A DNA stretch of 64,000 nucleotides, from assembly GCF_013340285.1 (NCBI RefSeq), contig NZ_BLVO01000012.1, forward strand, positions 496,001 through 560,000, given 5' to 3'. The position numbers and the translations under genes were made by a program. The notes beneath the pieces were generated by a model. That model saw only the letters and a list, made by a program, of their open reading frames with translations, searched no databases and was not told the DNA's origin. Origin of the DNA: Desulfovibrio subterraneus. GTDB taxonomy: Bacteria > Desulfobacterota > Desulfovibrionia > Desulfovibrionales > Desulfovibrionaceae. Positions 41,869-50,194 of this stretch are shown in pieces. Numbering within the stretch: position 1 is the first letter of the stretch; the number at the start of each line of letters is the position of its first letter.

Positions 41869-43296
41869 ATGGCGAAGTATGAAGTTGTCATCGGGTTGGA
41901 AGTGCATGCCCAGTTGAAGACCGACTCCAAGCTGTTCTGTTCCTGCTCCACCCGTTTCGGCAACGACCCCAACGAGAACGTGTGCGAGGTGTGCTCCGGC
42001 ATGCCCGGCGTGCTGCCGGTTCTGAACAAGCGGGCCGTGGAATTTGCCGCCAAAATGGGGCTGGCCATGAACTGCACGGTGCGCAACCGATCCGTGTTCG
42101 AGCGCAAAAACTATTTCTATCCCGATTCCCCGAACGGCTACCAGATTTCCCAGCTGGGCGAGGCGATCTGTCATGGCGGTCATATTGAGCTGAATATGGG
42201 TGAGTATGTCCGCAGAGTGGGTATTACCCGCATCCAGCTCGAAAACGATGCCGGCAAGTCCATCCATTCCGCAGCGGACAATGCCTCTTTCGTGGACCTG
42301 AACCGTACCGGCGTGCCGCTTATCGAGATCGTTTCCGATCCTGATATGCGCAGCGCCGAAGAAGCCGTGGCGTACCTCAAGTCGTTGCGCGCCATTCTGC
42401 TCTATCTGGGCATCTGCGACGGGAACATGGAAGAGGGCAGTTTCCGCTGCGACGCCAACGTTTCCCTGCGTCCTGCGGGACAGGAGGAGTTCGGCATCCG
42501 TGTGGAGCTGAAGAACATGAACTCCTTCCGCCATGTGCAGAAGGGGATTGAGTACGAAATTGCCCGCCAGCAGGACCTGCTGGACGACGGTGAACCCGTG
42601 GTGCAGCAGACCCGTCTGTATAATGCGGAGAAGAACGTCACCGCTGCCATGCGCGGCAAGGAAGAAGCCCACGATTACCGCTACTTTCCCGATCCGGACC
42701 TCATCCCCATCATGCTGTCGGATGAGCAGATCGCCGCATGGCGTGAAGAACTTCCGGAACTGCCGGAGCAGCGCAAGGCCCGCTTTGCGGCCGGACTGGG
42801 CCTGCCCGAGTATGATGCTGAGGTGCTGACGCAGGACAAGGACATGGCCGACTATTTTGAGGCGGCACTTGCAGCATTCAACAACCCCAAGAAGATCAGC
42901 AACTTCATGATGGGCCAGTTCCAGCGGGAACTCAATGAGCGCAACCTGACGGCGAAAGAGGCACCCATCCGCCCCGAGATGCTGGCAGAGCTTGTGCGTA
43001 TTATTGAGGAAGGGCTTATCTCCAACAAGATCGGCAGCGATATCTTCCCCGATCTCTTCACCAGCGGAGCATCTCCCGAGGCATATGTGAAGGAGAAGGG
43101 CATGGTGCAGATCTCCGACACATCCGAACTCGAACGGGCTGTCGATGAGGTTATCGCCGAAAACCCCTCCGAGGTGGAGGCATACCGAGGCGGCAAGACC
43201 AAGCTGCAGAGCTTCTTTGTCGGTCAGGTCATGCGCAAGACGCGTGGCAAGGCCAATCCGGCCCTGGTGAACGAACTGCTCGCAAAGAAACTGTAG
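41869..43296 (+). CDS. gatB: GatB, aspartyl/glutamyl-tRNA amidotransferase subunit B
   Basis: A 475-residue subunit of GatCAB, which converts Glu-tRNA(Gln) and/or Asp-tRNA(Asn) to the correct amidated forms. The ATG at 41869 follows AAGGAGATTGTC. Conserved features include [15 protein letters not shown], the zinc-site cysteines in [10 protein letters not shown] and [25 protein letters not shown] and the C-terminal YqeY-like tail ending in VNELLAKKL. gatA and gatC are not in the window. A terminator lies about 130 bp downstream. Confidence 0.97.
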   Translation: MAKYEVVIGLEVHAQLKTDSKLFCSCSTRFGNDPNENVCEVCSGMPGVLPVLNKRAVEFAAKMGLAMNCTVRNRSVFERKNYFYPDSPNGYQISQLGEAICHGGHIELNMGEYVRRVGITRIQLENDAGKSIHSAADNASFVDLNRTGVPLIEIVSDPDMRSAEEAVAYLKSLRAILLYLGICDGNMEEGSFRCDANVSLRPAGQEEFGIRVELKNMNSFRHVQKGIEYEIARQQDLLDDGEPVVQQTRLYNAEKNVTAAMRGKEEAHDYRYFPDPDLIPIMLSDEQIAAWREELPELPEQRKARFAAGLGLPEYDAEVLTQDKDMADYFEAALAAFNNPKKISNFMMGQFQRELNERNLTAKEAPIRPEMLAELVRIIEEGLISNKIGSDIFPDLFTSGASPEAYVKEKGMVQISDTSELERAVDEVIAENPSEVEAYRGGKTKLQSFFVGQVMRKTRGKANPALVNELLAKKL

Positions 43297-43742
43297 CGTA
43301 TTGCAGTTTGTATATCGCATAATGTGACACGTCTGAGATTTGACCGTACCCGGCGGATTTGTGACGTGAAACAGGATGCTGCGAACCTCATGCCTGAGCA
43401 TGGGTATCAGACTACCGAAATATGGCGGCCCCCCTTGGGGGCCGCTTTTTTATTGATGTGTAAGATACTGATTATGCATTTTCATGTAGTTTGCAAAATA
43501 AAGAAGAAACGTTTGATGATTTTGCTGCAAGTGTGTATTTTGCCTGCCATGAAAACTTTTTTATATTGCATGAACAGTGTGTCCTGTGTCAGAATTGAGT
43601 GAAGAATGGATGCTGTGCCGATGATATGAGCACTTCAGGCCATAGTGTTAGCGAGTATTGCATGATTGTGCATGCGATGCTTAACAAACTTCGGTTGTTT
43701 TAGGTGACTATTAACGTTGTAGCTGCTTATCCGGAGAAAGAT
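43297..43742. other. Intergenic region between gatB and the MucR-family gene
   Basis: This 446-bp gap carries the gatB terminator and then about 290 bp of A+T-rich DNA that must contain the promoter of the MucR-family gene. Near its 3' end AACAA-ACTTCGG-TTGTT (43683-43699) can form a small hairpin. No coding sequence is supported. Confidence 0.45.
43424..43452 (+). terminator. Terminator after gatB
   Basis: Stem GCGGCCCC / GGGGCCGC with a CCTTG-type loop, followed by TTTTTTATT. Confidence 0.92.
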
Positions 43743-44144
43743 GTGGACGACTATTTGAAAGGGGCATTGGAAATTGTGAAGGCGCAAGCCAGTGTGCGCA
43801 CAATGACTGAAGAAGAAATCACCTCAATGGTACGCACGCTCGCTGATAATATTCGTGAGATCAGCAATGGTTCGGAAGAGGTCGGGTTTGAAGTCGATCC
43901 CGAGCTTGATCCCAAGAAGTCGATCAAGGAAAAATCCATAACCTGTCTCGAATGCGGCAAGTCGTTCAAGATACTCACCCGCAAGCACCTTGTGCTGCAC
44001 GGGCTTGATGCTGCCGAGTACCGCGAGAAGTGGGGATTCAAGAAGAATACGCCGCTCGTTTGCAAGGCGTTGCAGCGTGAACGGCGCAAGAAGATGAAGT
44101 CTATGGCGCTGTGGGAAAAACGTCGTAAAGTAGTTGTACAATAG
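43743..44144 (+). CDS. MucR/Ros-family zinc-finger transcriptional regulator
   Basis: A 133-residue DNA-binding protein. I place the start at the GTG at 43743 (MDDYLKGALEIVKAQASVRT), which has GGAG 6 nt upstream and gives the N terminus usual for this family in Desulfovibrio; the frame reaches back to GTG 43704, which has no ribosome site. The prokaryotic C2H2-like finger is CLECGKSFKILTRKHLVLHG followed by LDAAEYREKWGF. The tail is basic (RERRKKMKSM, EKRRK). MucR/Ros proteins regulate exopolysaccharide and motility genes in alphaproteobacteria; targets here are unknown. Confidence 0.9.
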   Translation: MDDYLKGALEIVKAQASVRTMTEEEITSMVRTLADNIREISNGSEEVGFEVDPELDPKKSIKEKSITCLECGKSFKILTRKHLVLHGLDAAEYREKWGFKKNTPLVCKALQRERRKKMKSMALWEKRRKVVVQ

Positions 44145-44320
44145 AATCGCTGTAAAGATTATGGGCCGACAGATTCACATTCCGTCTTTCACGGATACGC
44201 GGAATCCCGATATATCGGAGCTGGAGCTACCGGGGGGCAGATATCCAGCCATACACTGTATTGATGAGGAGAGCAGGAAAGAGCCTGCTTCCTGATACTA
44301 CCAAAGGTTGATATTATACT

Positions 44321-44346
44321 GACGCGCCGTAATGGCGCGTTTTTCA
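44321..44346 (+). terminator. Terminator downstream of the MucR-family gene
   Basis: Stem ACGCGCC / GGCGCGT with loop GTAAT, followed by TTTTTC. It lies 177 bp after the stop, so the message has a long 3' tail. Confidence 0.85.
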
Positions 44347-44355
44347 TTGCTGCAG

Positions 44356-44991
44356 TTAGAATTCCTCGCCCTTTGCATGGGCCTGAACCCTGCGCGCCGC
44401 CTCTACCGTGAAGTGGTCAGGGTGCAGTAAGGTGATGCACTTAGCGCCATCGGGGGAATACGTCTGTTCGATCATGCCCAGATGTTCAAGCTTGTAGAGG
44501 ATGTCCAGCACCTTGTCTTCCGGGCTGACAAAGGCCTCTTTGAGCGACATGATTGTGTGCATGTAGTCGCATTTCCGCACTCCGTTGTGCGCCATGAGTT
44601 CAAAGGTTCTGCAGACGCCCTGAAACAGGCTGGGAACATGCATGGATTTTTTCGTGCTGGAGCGCAACCTGTGTACCAGTACGTCAATGAGCGTCTGCAT
44701 GATCTGCGGGGACTCTCTGACAAAGCTGTCGAAGTGCTTCTGCTTCAGCTCCACGGCCCGCACATCGTCCAGCGCAACGGCTGTGGCCGTGCGCCGCTTG
44801 TCGTCCAGAATCAGAGACATTTCGCCGAACATGTTCACCGGGTTGAGAATGGCCAGCACCTTCTTCTTGCCATGCACGTCCTTGGACAGTTCCACTCTGC
44901 CTTCCTGCAGCAGGTATGCGGAATCTCCCCTGCTTCCCTCGCTGAATATCATGGAATATTTGAGAAAAGTTCTGACTGCGTAGGATGGCAT
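44356..44991 (-). CDS. Cyclic-nucleotide-binding-domain protein (CRP-like)
   Basis: A 211-residue protein. The start at 44991 (MPSYAVRTFLKYSMIFSEGS) has GGAGG 6 nt upstream. Residues about 10-115 form a cNMP-binding beta-roll with GEMSLILDDKRRTATAVALD, matching the phosphate-binding-cassette layout. The C-terminal about 90 residues (SLFQGVCRTFELMA, FVSPEDKVLDILYKLEHLGM) look winged-helix-like but lack a clear CRP recognition helix. It may be a DNA-binding regulator or a signalling protein that binds cyclic nucleotides. Confidence 0.82.
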   Translation of the reverse strand: MPSYAVRTFLKYSMIFSEGSRGDSAYLLQEGRVELSKDVHGKKKVLAILNPVNMFGEMSLILDDKRRTATAVALDDVRAVELKQKHFDSFVRESPQIMQTLIDVLVHRLRSSTKKSMHVPSLFQGVCRTFELMAHNGVRKCDYMHTIMSLKEAFVSPEDKVLDILYKLEHLGMIEQTYSPDGAKCITLLHPDHFTVEAARRVQAHAKGEEF

Positions 44992-45052
44992 GTAGACCTC
45001 CGGAAGAATGAACGATTGATTCAGCATAGCAGTTTTTCCACCGGAGGAAACA

Positions 45053-45084
45053 TAAAAAGAAAGCTCCGCATAAAGCGGAGCTTT
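45053..45084 (-). terminator. Terminator after the lipoprotein gene
   Basis: Stem AAAGCTCCGC / GCGGAGCTTT with a TTTAT-type loop; on the minus strand it is followed by CTTTTTATG. It lies about 46 bp past the lipoprotein stop. Confidence 0.85.
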
Positions 45085-45129
45085 GAAAATTCAGCAAAAT
45101 TATGAGGAGCTGCGTGTGCCGTTATGCGG

Positions 45130-45633
45130 TCAGCGGGTAAGCGCACCTTCGTGAGCCAGATGGATGCGTCCTTCCTGTTCTTTTTCAGGGCGCCAGGGCA
45201 TTTCGGCCAGCACCATGCGGTAGCCGAAGGATACATAGAGCGAGGCATGGGTTTCTTCCGGGCTCAGGCGGAATTCGAAGGGAATGGCTCGCTCGTCTCC
45301 AAGGGCGCGGGGCAGGACTTCGACCTCTGCGGAATCGACAACATTGCCCGTGCTGTCACTGAGATATGCCGTGAATGAAAGCTGGTCATAATAGCGGGCC
45401 CATTCGGGGAAGAGCTCGGTATTGGGATAGGCCGTTCCCTGCAGGCCCACACCATGCTTGAGCGGCATGTTGTGAAACTCGAAACGCCAGAACTTCATGG
45501 AAATGGTCTGCGGTGTGTCCGTCAGCCAGGGGCGGCGGTCGAGGTGGCTCACATTGAGGTAGGTGCAGCCGGAGAGCGTCAGCAGCGCCAACAGAATCAC
45601 GGCAGCGGCAAGCGGCATAAAGGCGCGTTTCAT
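45130..45633 (-). CDS. Putative lipoprotein of unknown function
   Basis: A 167-residue protein with a type II signal peptide: MKRAFMPLAAAVILLALLTL followed by the lipobox LSGC, with Cys23 as the lipidated residue. The mature part is mixed beta-type sequence (PQTISMKFWRFEFHNMPLKH, YYDQLSFTAYLSDSTGNVVD). I do not recognise a family. AGGAAC precedes the ATG. It follows the Cys-rich gene by 16 bp and is probably the last gene of the minus-strand unit with it and the kinase gene. Confidence 0.78.
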   Translation of the reverse strand: MKRAFMPLAAAVILLALLTLSGCTYLNVSHLDRRPWLTDTPQTISMKFWRFEFHNMPLKHGVGLQGTAYPNTELFPEWARYYDQLSFTAYLSDSTGNVVDSAEVEVLPRALGDERAIPFEFRLSPEETHASLYVSFGYRMVLAEMPWRPEKEQEGRIHLAHEGALTR

Positions 45634-45649
45634 GGAGCGTTCCTGTCTC

Positions 45650-46261
45650 TTATTTGATGATGGGCGGACCCTGAACAAGCATTTCCGCAAGGGTCATGTT
45701 CACCCGCGGCAAAACACGCAGCTTGGCACCCACAAACTCCATCTCAAGCTGCACAAGTTCCTTGTAGAGTTCGGTTCTGTCCAGAGCGGGCACCAGTTCG
45801 TCTGGCATGTCCTTAACATTATCCACAAAGCGGTAGCAACCTGTAAACACTCTTCTGTCGCCGTTGGGCAGCAGCATGGTGTTGCGGGTGCCGTGCATGC
45901 GGCAGATCATCAGGCGGTGCTTGTACACGCCGCACAAACCGTCATCATTGAGAGGACACATCACGCTCGGCGGCAGCCCCATGGAAAGCGAGTGCTGATA
46001 CTGGCGCACGGCTTCATGTGCCCGCTGCAGATAGCTTTCACGGCGTTCCTGCGGCAGCTCGTTCATACCCCGCCACAGATAGCTCCATTCAATATAGGTA
46101 TGGTGCTGAAAGTAACTGTAGCAGCAGTTCTGCTGGCAGCCTTCGCAGCTCAGTCCGGCTTTTGCGGCGGTTTCCCCGTAGGCCGAAGACATGCGCTCGT
46201 ACAGATCGCCAAGACGGGCGAAAACGCCCACGCCCTTGCCGCGCTTTGCGGTCTTTTTCAT
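45650..46261 (-). CDS. Cysteine-rich YkgJ-like (Fe/Zn-chelating) protein
   Basis: A 203-residue soluble protein. The cysteine pattern CEGCQQNCC near residue 39, followed by CPLNDDGLCGVYKHRLMICR and TGCYRF, matches the CxxCxxxCC-type putative metal-chelating families (YkgJ/UPF0153-like). Its start overlaps the stop of the upstream kinase gene by one base (TAATG), implying translational coupling. The biochemical function is unknown. Confidence 0.75.
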   Translation of the reverse strand: MKKTAKRGKGVGVFARLGDLYERMSSAYGETAAKAGLSCEGCQQNCCYSYFQHHTYIEWSYLWRGMNELPQERRESYLQRAHEAVRQYQHSLSMGLPPSVMCPLNDDGLCGVYKHRLMICRMHGTRNTMLLPNGDRRVFTGCYRFVDNVKDMPDELVPALDRTELYKELVQLEMEFVGAKLRVLPRVNMTLAEMLVQGPPIIK

Positions 46262-46803
46262 TATCGCGCCTCCAGCCAGTGCCGGATGGTCTGGGCACAG
46301 GTGTCGGGGGCAAGGTCATCGCAGCATACCGTGAAGTCGGCAGCAGCCTCGTACAGCGCCTTGCGTTCGTTATACAGGTCTTCGATGGTCTGCCCCGGGG
46401 CAATGGCAAGGCCGCGTTCAGGGTTGCGGCTGATGCGTTCCAGAATGACCGGCAGGCTCACATCCAGATAGATGACCGGTCCCAGCGTCTTCAGATGGTC
46501 CACTGCGGGCTGACGATATACCACGCTGCCGCCGGTGGAAATAACGGTTCTGCGTGCGCCTATGCGGCCTATTATGGAGCCTTCCACATCAAGGAACTCA
46601 TCCTTGGTCATGCTGTCCGCCACGTCCTGCAGCCGGGTGCCGTAATGGGCCTCGATGATGTGGTCGGAATCAATGAACGCCCAGCTCAACTGGGCGGCAA
46701 GCGTTTTGCCCACAGTGGTTTTGCCCGCTCCCGCCATGCCGATGATGGAAACACATTCTTCGTCGGTGGCAACAGGTTGTCTCAGGTTCGGCGTATCGGA
46801 CAT
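46261..46803 (-). CDS. Shikimate-kinase-family kinase, possibly homoserine kinase
   Basis: A 180-residue P-loop kinase. Walker A is GMAGAGKTT (residues 22-30), the Mg-binding FIDSD is at 44-48, and the lid arginine is in NERKALYEAAA. However, the arginine that grips shikimate in true AroK/AroL (motif GExxFRxxE) is replaced: here the segment is DEFLDVEG, with Leu71 at that place, and the GGG shikimate loop is TGGSVV. A shikimate-kinase-like homoserine kinase has been reported genetically in Desulfovibrio, to my recollection. I therefore keep the substrate open. It leads a three-gene minus-strand unit. Confidence 0.8.
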   Translation of the reverse strand: MSDTPNLRQPVATDEECVSIIGMAGAGKTTVGKTLAAQLSWAFIDSDHIIEAHYGTRLQDVADSMTKDEFLDVEGSIIGRIGARRTVISTGGSVVYRQPAVDHLKTLGPVIYLDVSLPVILERISRNPERGLAIAPGQTIEDLYNERKALYEAAADFTVCCDDLAPDTCAQTIRHWLEAR

Positions 46804-46906
46804 GAAAAGCTATCCCTCTGGAATTATCATGTTGCATCAAGCAGGGTAGTTGTGCCTTTGCGTGGGCGTTGTGTCAACTTCATACCCTGCCTGCCCGGAG
46901 GCACAT

Positions 46907-46937
46907 AACAAAACAGGCCCGCAAAAGCGGGCCTGTA
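46907..46937 (-). terminator. Terminator after rpsI
   Basis: Stem CAGGCCCGC / GCGGGCCTG with an AAAA loop (46914-46935); on the minus strand it is followed by TTTTGTTATG. Confidence 0.88.
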
Positions 46938-46980
46938 AAGTGCGATGTGTCGAGTATCCGCAGCAGGCTGCGGAAAACGA

Positions 46981-47373
46981 TTAACGCTTGGAGTACTGGA
47001 AACGTGCGCGAGCTGCGCGCTGACCGTACTTCTTACGTTCCTTCTTACGCGCGTCGCGGGTAAGGAAGCCGGCCTTCTTCAGTGCGCCGCGCAGGTCGGC
47101 GTCAACTTCCAGAAGAGCGCGGGAAATGCCATGGCGAACAGCCTGAGCCTGACCGGACATACCGCCGCCGGCAACGTTCACCTTGATATCGAACTTGCCG
47201 AGGTTCTTGGTCAGCTCAAGGGGCTGACGCACAACCATCTGCAGGGTCTTACGCGGGAAGTAGTCTTCGTAGGGACGGCCGTTCACAAGGATCTGGCCCG
47301 AGCCAGCGTAGAGGCGGGTCCTAGCGGTGGCGTTCTTTCTTCTGCCGGTGCCGTAATTAAATTCGTTGGACAT
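46981..47373 (-). CDS. rpsI: Ribosomal protein S9 (uS9)
   Basis: A 130-residue 30S protein. It has [40 protein letters not shown] and the universal C terminus RARFQYSKR that reaches the P site. It follows rplM by 22 bp, the universal L13-S9 pair. Confidence 0.98.
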   Translation of the reverse strand: MSNEFNYGTGRRKNATARTRLYAGSGQILVNGRPYEDYFPRKTLQMVVRQPLELTKNLGKFDIKVNVAGGGMSGQAQAVRHGISRALLEVDADLRGALKKAGFLTRDARKKERKKYGQRAARARFQYSKR

Positions 47374-47395
47374 GTTGTTCTCCTGCCTCTAGCTC

Positions 47396-47830
47396 TTAAG
47401 CCTGGATTTCCAGAGTCTGGGGATTCTGTGCCACATGGGGATGCTCAGGACCGACATAGATCTTGAGCTTCTTCAGCATGGCTGCGCCGAGACGGTTCTT
47501 GGGCAGCATGCCCTGAACAGCCTTGCGGATAACCTCTTCGGGCTTCTTGGCCAGCATGTCGGACAGGCTGGTTTCACGCAGGCCACCCATGTAGCCGGTG
47601 TACCTGTAGTACTTCTTGTCGGACATCTTTTTGCCGGTAACCTTGATCTTCTCGCAGTTCACAACCACGATGAAGTCGCCGTTATCCATATGGGGGGCGA
47701 ATTCGGGCTTGTGCTTGCCGCGCAGGCGGTGAGCAATCTGAGTAGCCAGGCGGCCGAGGATCTTATCTTCGGCATCTACCACGAACCATTCGCGGTTGAT
47801 ATCTTCAGGCTTGGGGCTGAACGTCTTCAT
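47396..47830 (-). CDS. rplM: Ribosomal protein L13 (uL13)
   Basis: A 144-residue 50S protein. Recognisable motifs are [40 protein letters not shown] and the [20 protein letters not shown] segment. AGGAG lies 9 nt before the ATG. It is the first gene of the rplM-rpsI operon and is preceded by a good promoter. Confidence 0.98.
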   Translation of the reverse strand: MKTFSPKPEDINREWFVVDAEDKILGRLATQIAHRLRGKHKPEFAPHMDNGDFIVVVNCEKIKVTGKKMSDKKYYRYTGYMGGLRETSLSDMLAKKPEEVIRKAVQGMLPKNRLGAAMLKKLKIYVGPEHPHVAQNPQTLEIQA

Positions 47831-48202
47831 AATTATATACTCCTGAGTGCGAAGCTCGAAAGGTGAACTTCATAGGGAGTTTCAGGTTCGTTGTCAATAG
47901 TCAATAGCATCCGCACAAAACTTTGCGCAGCAAAGTCCTGTGTTACGTCAGTGCGCCGGAGAACATGTTCATCCGGCTTGCGCCACTTGTCAAAGTATGG
48001 CGTAAGGGTCACTGTTGCAGTTGCCGAGTTGGATTCAGCAGCATGCACCGGTCACCGGCACGACGGGAGCAGACGGGTAACGGGTGGGGCAAGGCCTCGT
48101 GGCCCTGGAAAAAAACGTCAGTCCCTCGTGGAAACTGTTGATCTCTATACTACGACAGCCTACCTTGCCAAGTGATTTTTTGAAAAAAAATGGGAGCGCC
48201 AT
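47831..48202. other. Divergent intergenic region between rplM and the HD-domain gene
   Basis: This 372-bp gap contains the rplM promoter at its left side. The right part (about 47900-48200) shows no clear promoter for the plus-strand HD gene, only an A run before its ribosome site. A frame through 47891-48175 has no coding support. Confidence 0.45.
47869..47897 (-). promoter_or_regulatory. Promoter of rplM-rpsI
   Basis: On the minus strand TTGACA (47892-47897) is exactly 17 bp from TATGAA (47869-47874). The leader to the rplM ATG is about 32 nt and contains AGGAG. Confidence 0.75.
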
Positions 48203-49444
48203 ATGTCCAATATTCGCAAGAGTCTGCTGCAGTTCACCTTTGCCGGAGCCTACATGAAGCGCTGGAACGACAAGCTGCGCCCCATGGAATTGCTTGAGGT
48301 GGACAAGCAGGCACACAAGATGATCGTGGCATGGCTGCTCTACCAGCTCAATGTGGAAGGCCGGTTGCAGGGAGAGCGCATCAAGCTTGGCGAGACCATC
48401 GTGGAAGGGGGTATTTTCGATTACTTCTTCCGTCTTGTCATCACAGACATAAAGCCACCCATATTCTATAGAATACGCGAGAATCCCACCCATTATGCCC
48501 AGCTCATAAGCTGGGTGCAGGGAGAGCTTGAACCGGTGCTCGCGCCGCTGGGCAACGAATTCTGGGAGCGCTTTGTCGCCTATTTCGCGCCCAACCGGAA
48601 GAAAACGCTCGGTGATGAAATTCTGGATGCCGCCCATCTGTATGCCAGTAAATGGGAATTCGACCTGCTCAAGAACCTGAACGGGTTCGATGACGAAATT
48701 CCGGAAATAGATGCCTCGTTCAACGAGCGGCTCAAGGCTTATTCCTACCTCAAGGGGGTGCCGGAACTGCTCTCCGGTTCCGACAACGTACTCGGCCGGC
48801 TGGCCAACCTGTGCGGGCAGCTGCGGTTTCAGAAGCGATGGTCGCAGACGCCCCGTGTTCCCGAAACATCCGTCATCGGGCACATGTTTCTTGTGGCCTG
48901 TTACAGCTATTTTTTCTCCATCGTGCAGGATGCCTGCGGTGCGCGCAGGCAGAACAACTTCTTCTGCGGGCTGTTTCACGATCTGCCCGAACTGCTGACC
49001 CGCGACATCATCTCGCCGGTGAAGAAGTCTGTGGATAAGCTCGATGACTTCATCAAGGAATATGAGGCGGAAGAACTTGAACGGCGGGTGCTCGCCCCCT
49101 TGCGGGCAGAAGGATACGAACGCCTTGCGTGGCGTCTCGGCTACTTCCTCGGTCTGGAGACCGGTTCGGAGTTCGACGAGGCCATTGTCGTGGATGGCAG
49201 CATCAAGAAATTGAATTTCGAACAGTTGCAGAGCCATTACAACGAGGACCAGTTCGACCCCAAGGATGGTGTCATGCTCAAGGCCTGCGATACGCTGGCT
49301 GCCTTTATCGAAGCGTACACCGCAGTGCGCAACGGCATTTCCGTGGATGAACTGCATCAGGCGTTGTGGCGGCTCCGCCAGCAGCACCGCAAGCTGGTTA
49401 TCGGCAATATTCACGTGGGCGCGCTGCTGGCTGATTTCGATTGA
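48203..49444 (+). CDS. HD-domain hydrolase (YfbR-like)
   Basis: A 413-residue soluble protein. GGGAGCG precedes the ATG. The HD phosphohydrolase core spans about residues 215-330: ETSVIGHMFLVACYSYFF supplies the first histidine, and GLFHDLPELLTRDIISPVK supplies the HD pair and following Glu, as in YfbR-type 5'-nucleotidases. The N-terminal 200 residues and the C-terminal part (about 330-413) are specific to this protein. The substrate is unknown; nucleotides are the family precedent. Confidence 0.8.
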   Translation: MSNIRKSLLQFTFAGAYMKRWNDKLRPMELLEVDKQAHKMIVAWLLYQLNVEGRLQGERIKLGETIVEGGIFDYFFRLVITDIKPPIFYRIRENPTHYAQLISWVQGELEPVLAPLGNEFWERFVAYFAPNRKKTLGDEILDAAHLYASKWEFDLLKNLNGFDDEIPEIDASFNERLKAYSYLKGVPELLSGSDNVLGRLANLCGQLRFQKRWSQTPRVPETSVIGHMFLVACYSYFFSIVQDACGARRQNNFFCGLFHDLPELLTRDIISPVKKSVDKLDDFIKEYEAEELERRVLAPLRAEGYERLAWRLGYFLGLETGSEFDEAIVVDGSIKKLNFEQLQSHYNEDQFDPKDGVMLKACDTLAAFIEAYTAVRNGISVDELHQALWRLRQQHRKLVIGNIHVGALLADFD

Positions 49445-49554
49445 TTTGTCGCCCTTTGCAGTTGTCCCCTTTACCAAACAAGGACAACTGGTTACATTGA
49501 ATTGTAAGCGTGTAACCTTTTAGCGGGGCCGTGCTGTCCCCAAGGGAGAATCAT

Positions 49555-50034
49555 ATGCTGTTACGTACCCGCGCCTGGGATATAGTTCGCGAGGAATTCC
49601 CCGTGCTCAGGGAGTCCAGTTCGCTGGCCGATGCCATGCGCGAGCTGAACGCTGTCAGCGACAGCGGCTGCCTGTGCGCTCTTGTGATGGATGACAACAG
49701 CCGCCTCAAGGGAGCTGTTTCCATGTGGGACACTGTGCGTTTCATGGAAGATAATCTGCTGCGTGGCGACGCGCTTCGCGGGTTGGACGAAAACCGTTTT
49801 GAGCAGATGTATGTGAACGCCTGCAAGGTTGCCGGTTCCACGTCCGTGAAGGATGTCATGGATACGAGCCCGACTGTGGTGGCACCCGATGAGCCTCTGC
49901 TCGTGGTGCTGGAGGACTTCGTGAAGAAGGGCCGCAGCTACGCGGTGGTCAAGGAAGGTCCGCGTGTTCTTGGTGTGATAATGATTGCTGACATTTTCAA
50001 GGAGATCAGCGGTCAGATCGTTTGTCACGGATAG
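49555..50034 (+). CDS. CBS-domain pair protein
   Basis: A 159-residue protein formed almost entirely by two CBS motifs: residues about 8-70 (REEFPVLRESSSLADAMREL ... KGAVSMWDTV) and about 100-155 (VKDVMDTSPTVVAPDEPLLV ... GVIMIADIF). The start at 49555 (MLLRTRAW) follows AGGGAGAATCAT and is preferred over an ATG eight codons earlier. Such stand-alone Bateman modules usually bind adenine nucleotides and act as energy sensors. The gene follows the HD-domain gene by 110 bp in the same direction. Confidence 0.85.
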   Translation: MLLRTRAWDIVREEFPVLRESSSLADAMRELNAVSDSGCLCALVMDDNSRLKGAVSMWDTVRFMEDNLLRGDALRGLDENRFEQMYVNACKVAGSTSVKDVMDTSPTVVAPDEPLLVVLEDFVKKGRSYAVVKEGPRVLGVIMIADIFKEISGQIVCHG

Positions 50035-50058
50035 GATCGGATAGGATCGGACAGGATA
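50029..50058. repeat. Short 10-bp direct repeats after the CBS gene
   Basis: GGATAGGATC occurs twice in tandem, followed by GGACAGGATA. The first copy overlaps the CBS gene stop codon. Confidence 0.7.
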
Positions 50059-50156
50059 GGGAGTCAGTACGGCGTCTGGTCGGTGGCAACTATGCGTTTG
50101 CCCTGATTCTGGCTGGATATTTGGCACTTGGCACCCGTGCCACAGATAGTTTCGAA

Positions 50157-50194
50157 GCTCCGGCGACAGGTCTGCCTGTTGCCGGAGTTTTTTT
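50157..50194 (+). terminator. Terminator after the CBS gene
   Basis: A long stem CTCCGGC-ACAGG / CCTGT-GCCGGAG with short loop TCTG is followed by TTTTTTT. It slightly overlaps the end of the convergent HD-GYP gene. Confidence 0.88.

Noticed and set aside
43704-43742. Upstream GTG start for the MucR-family gene
   Set aside because: It lacks a ribosome site, while GTG 43743 has GGAG at ideal spacing and gives the family N terminus.
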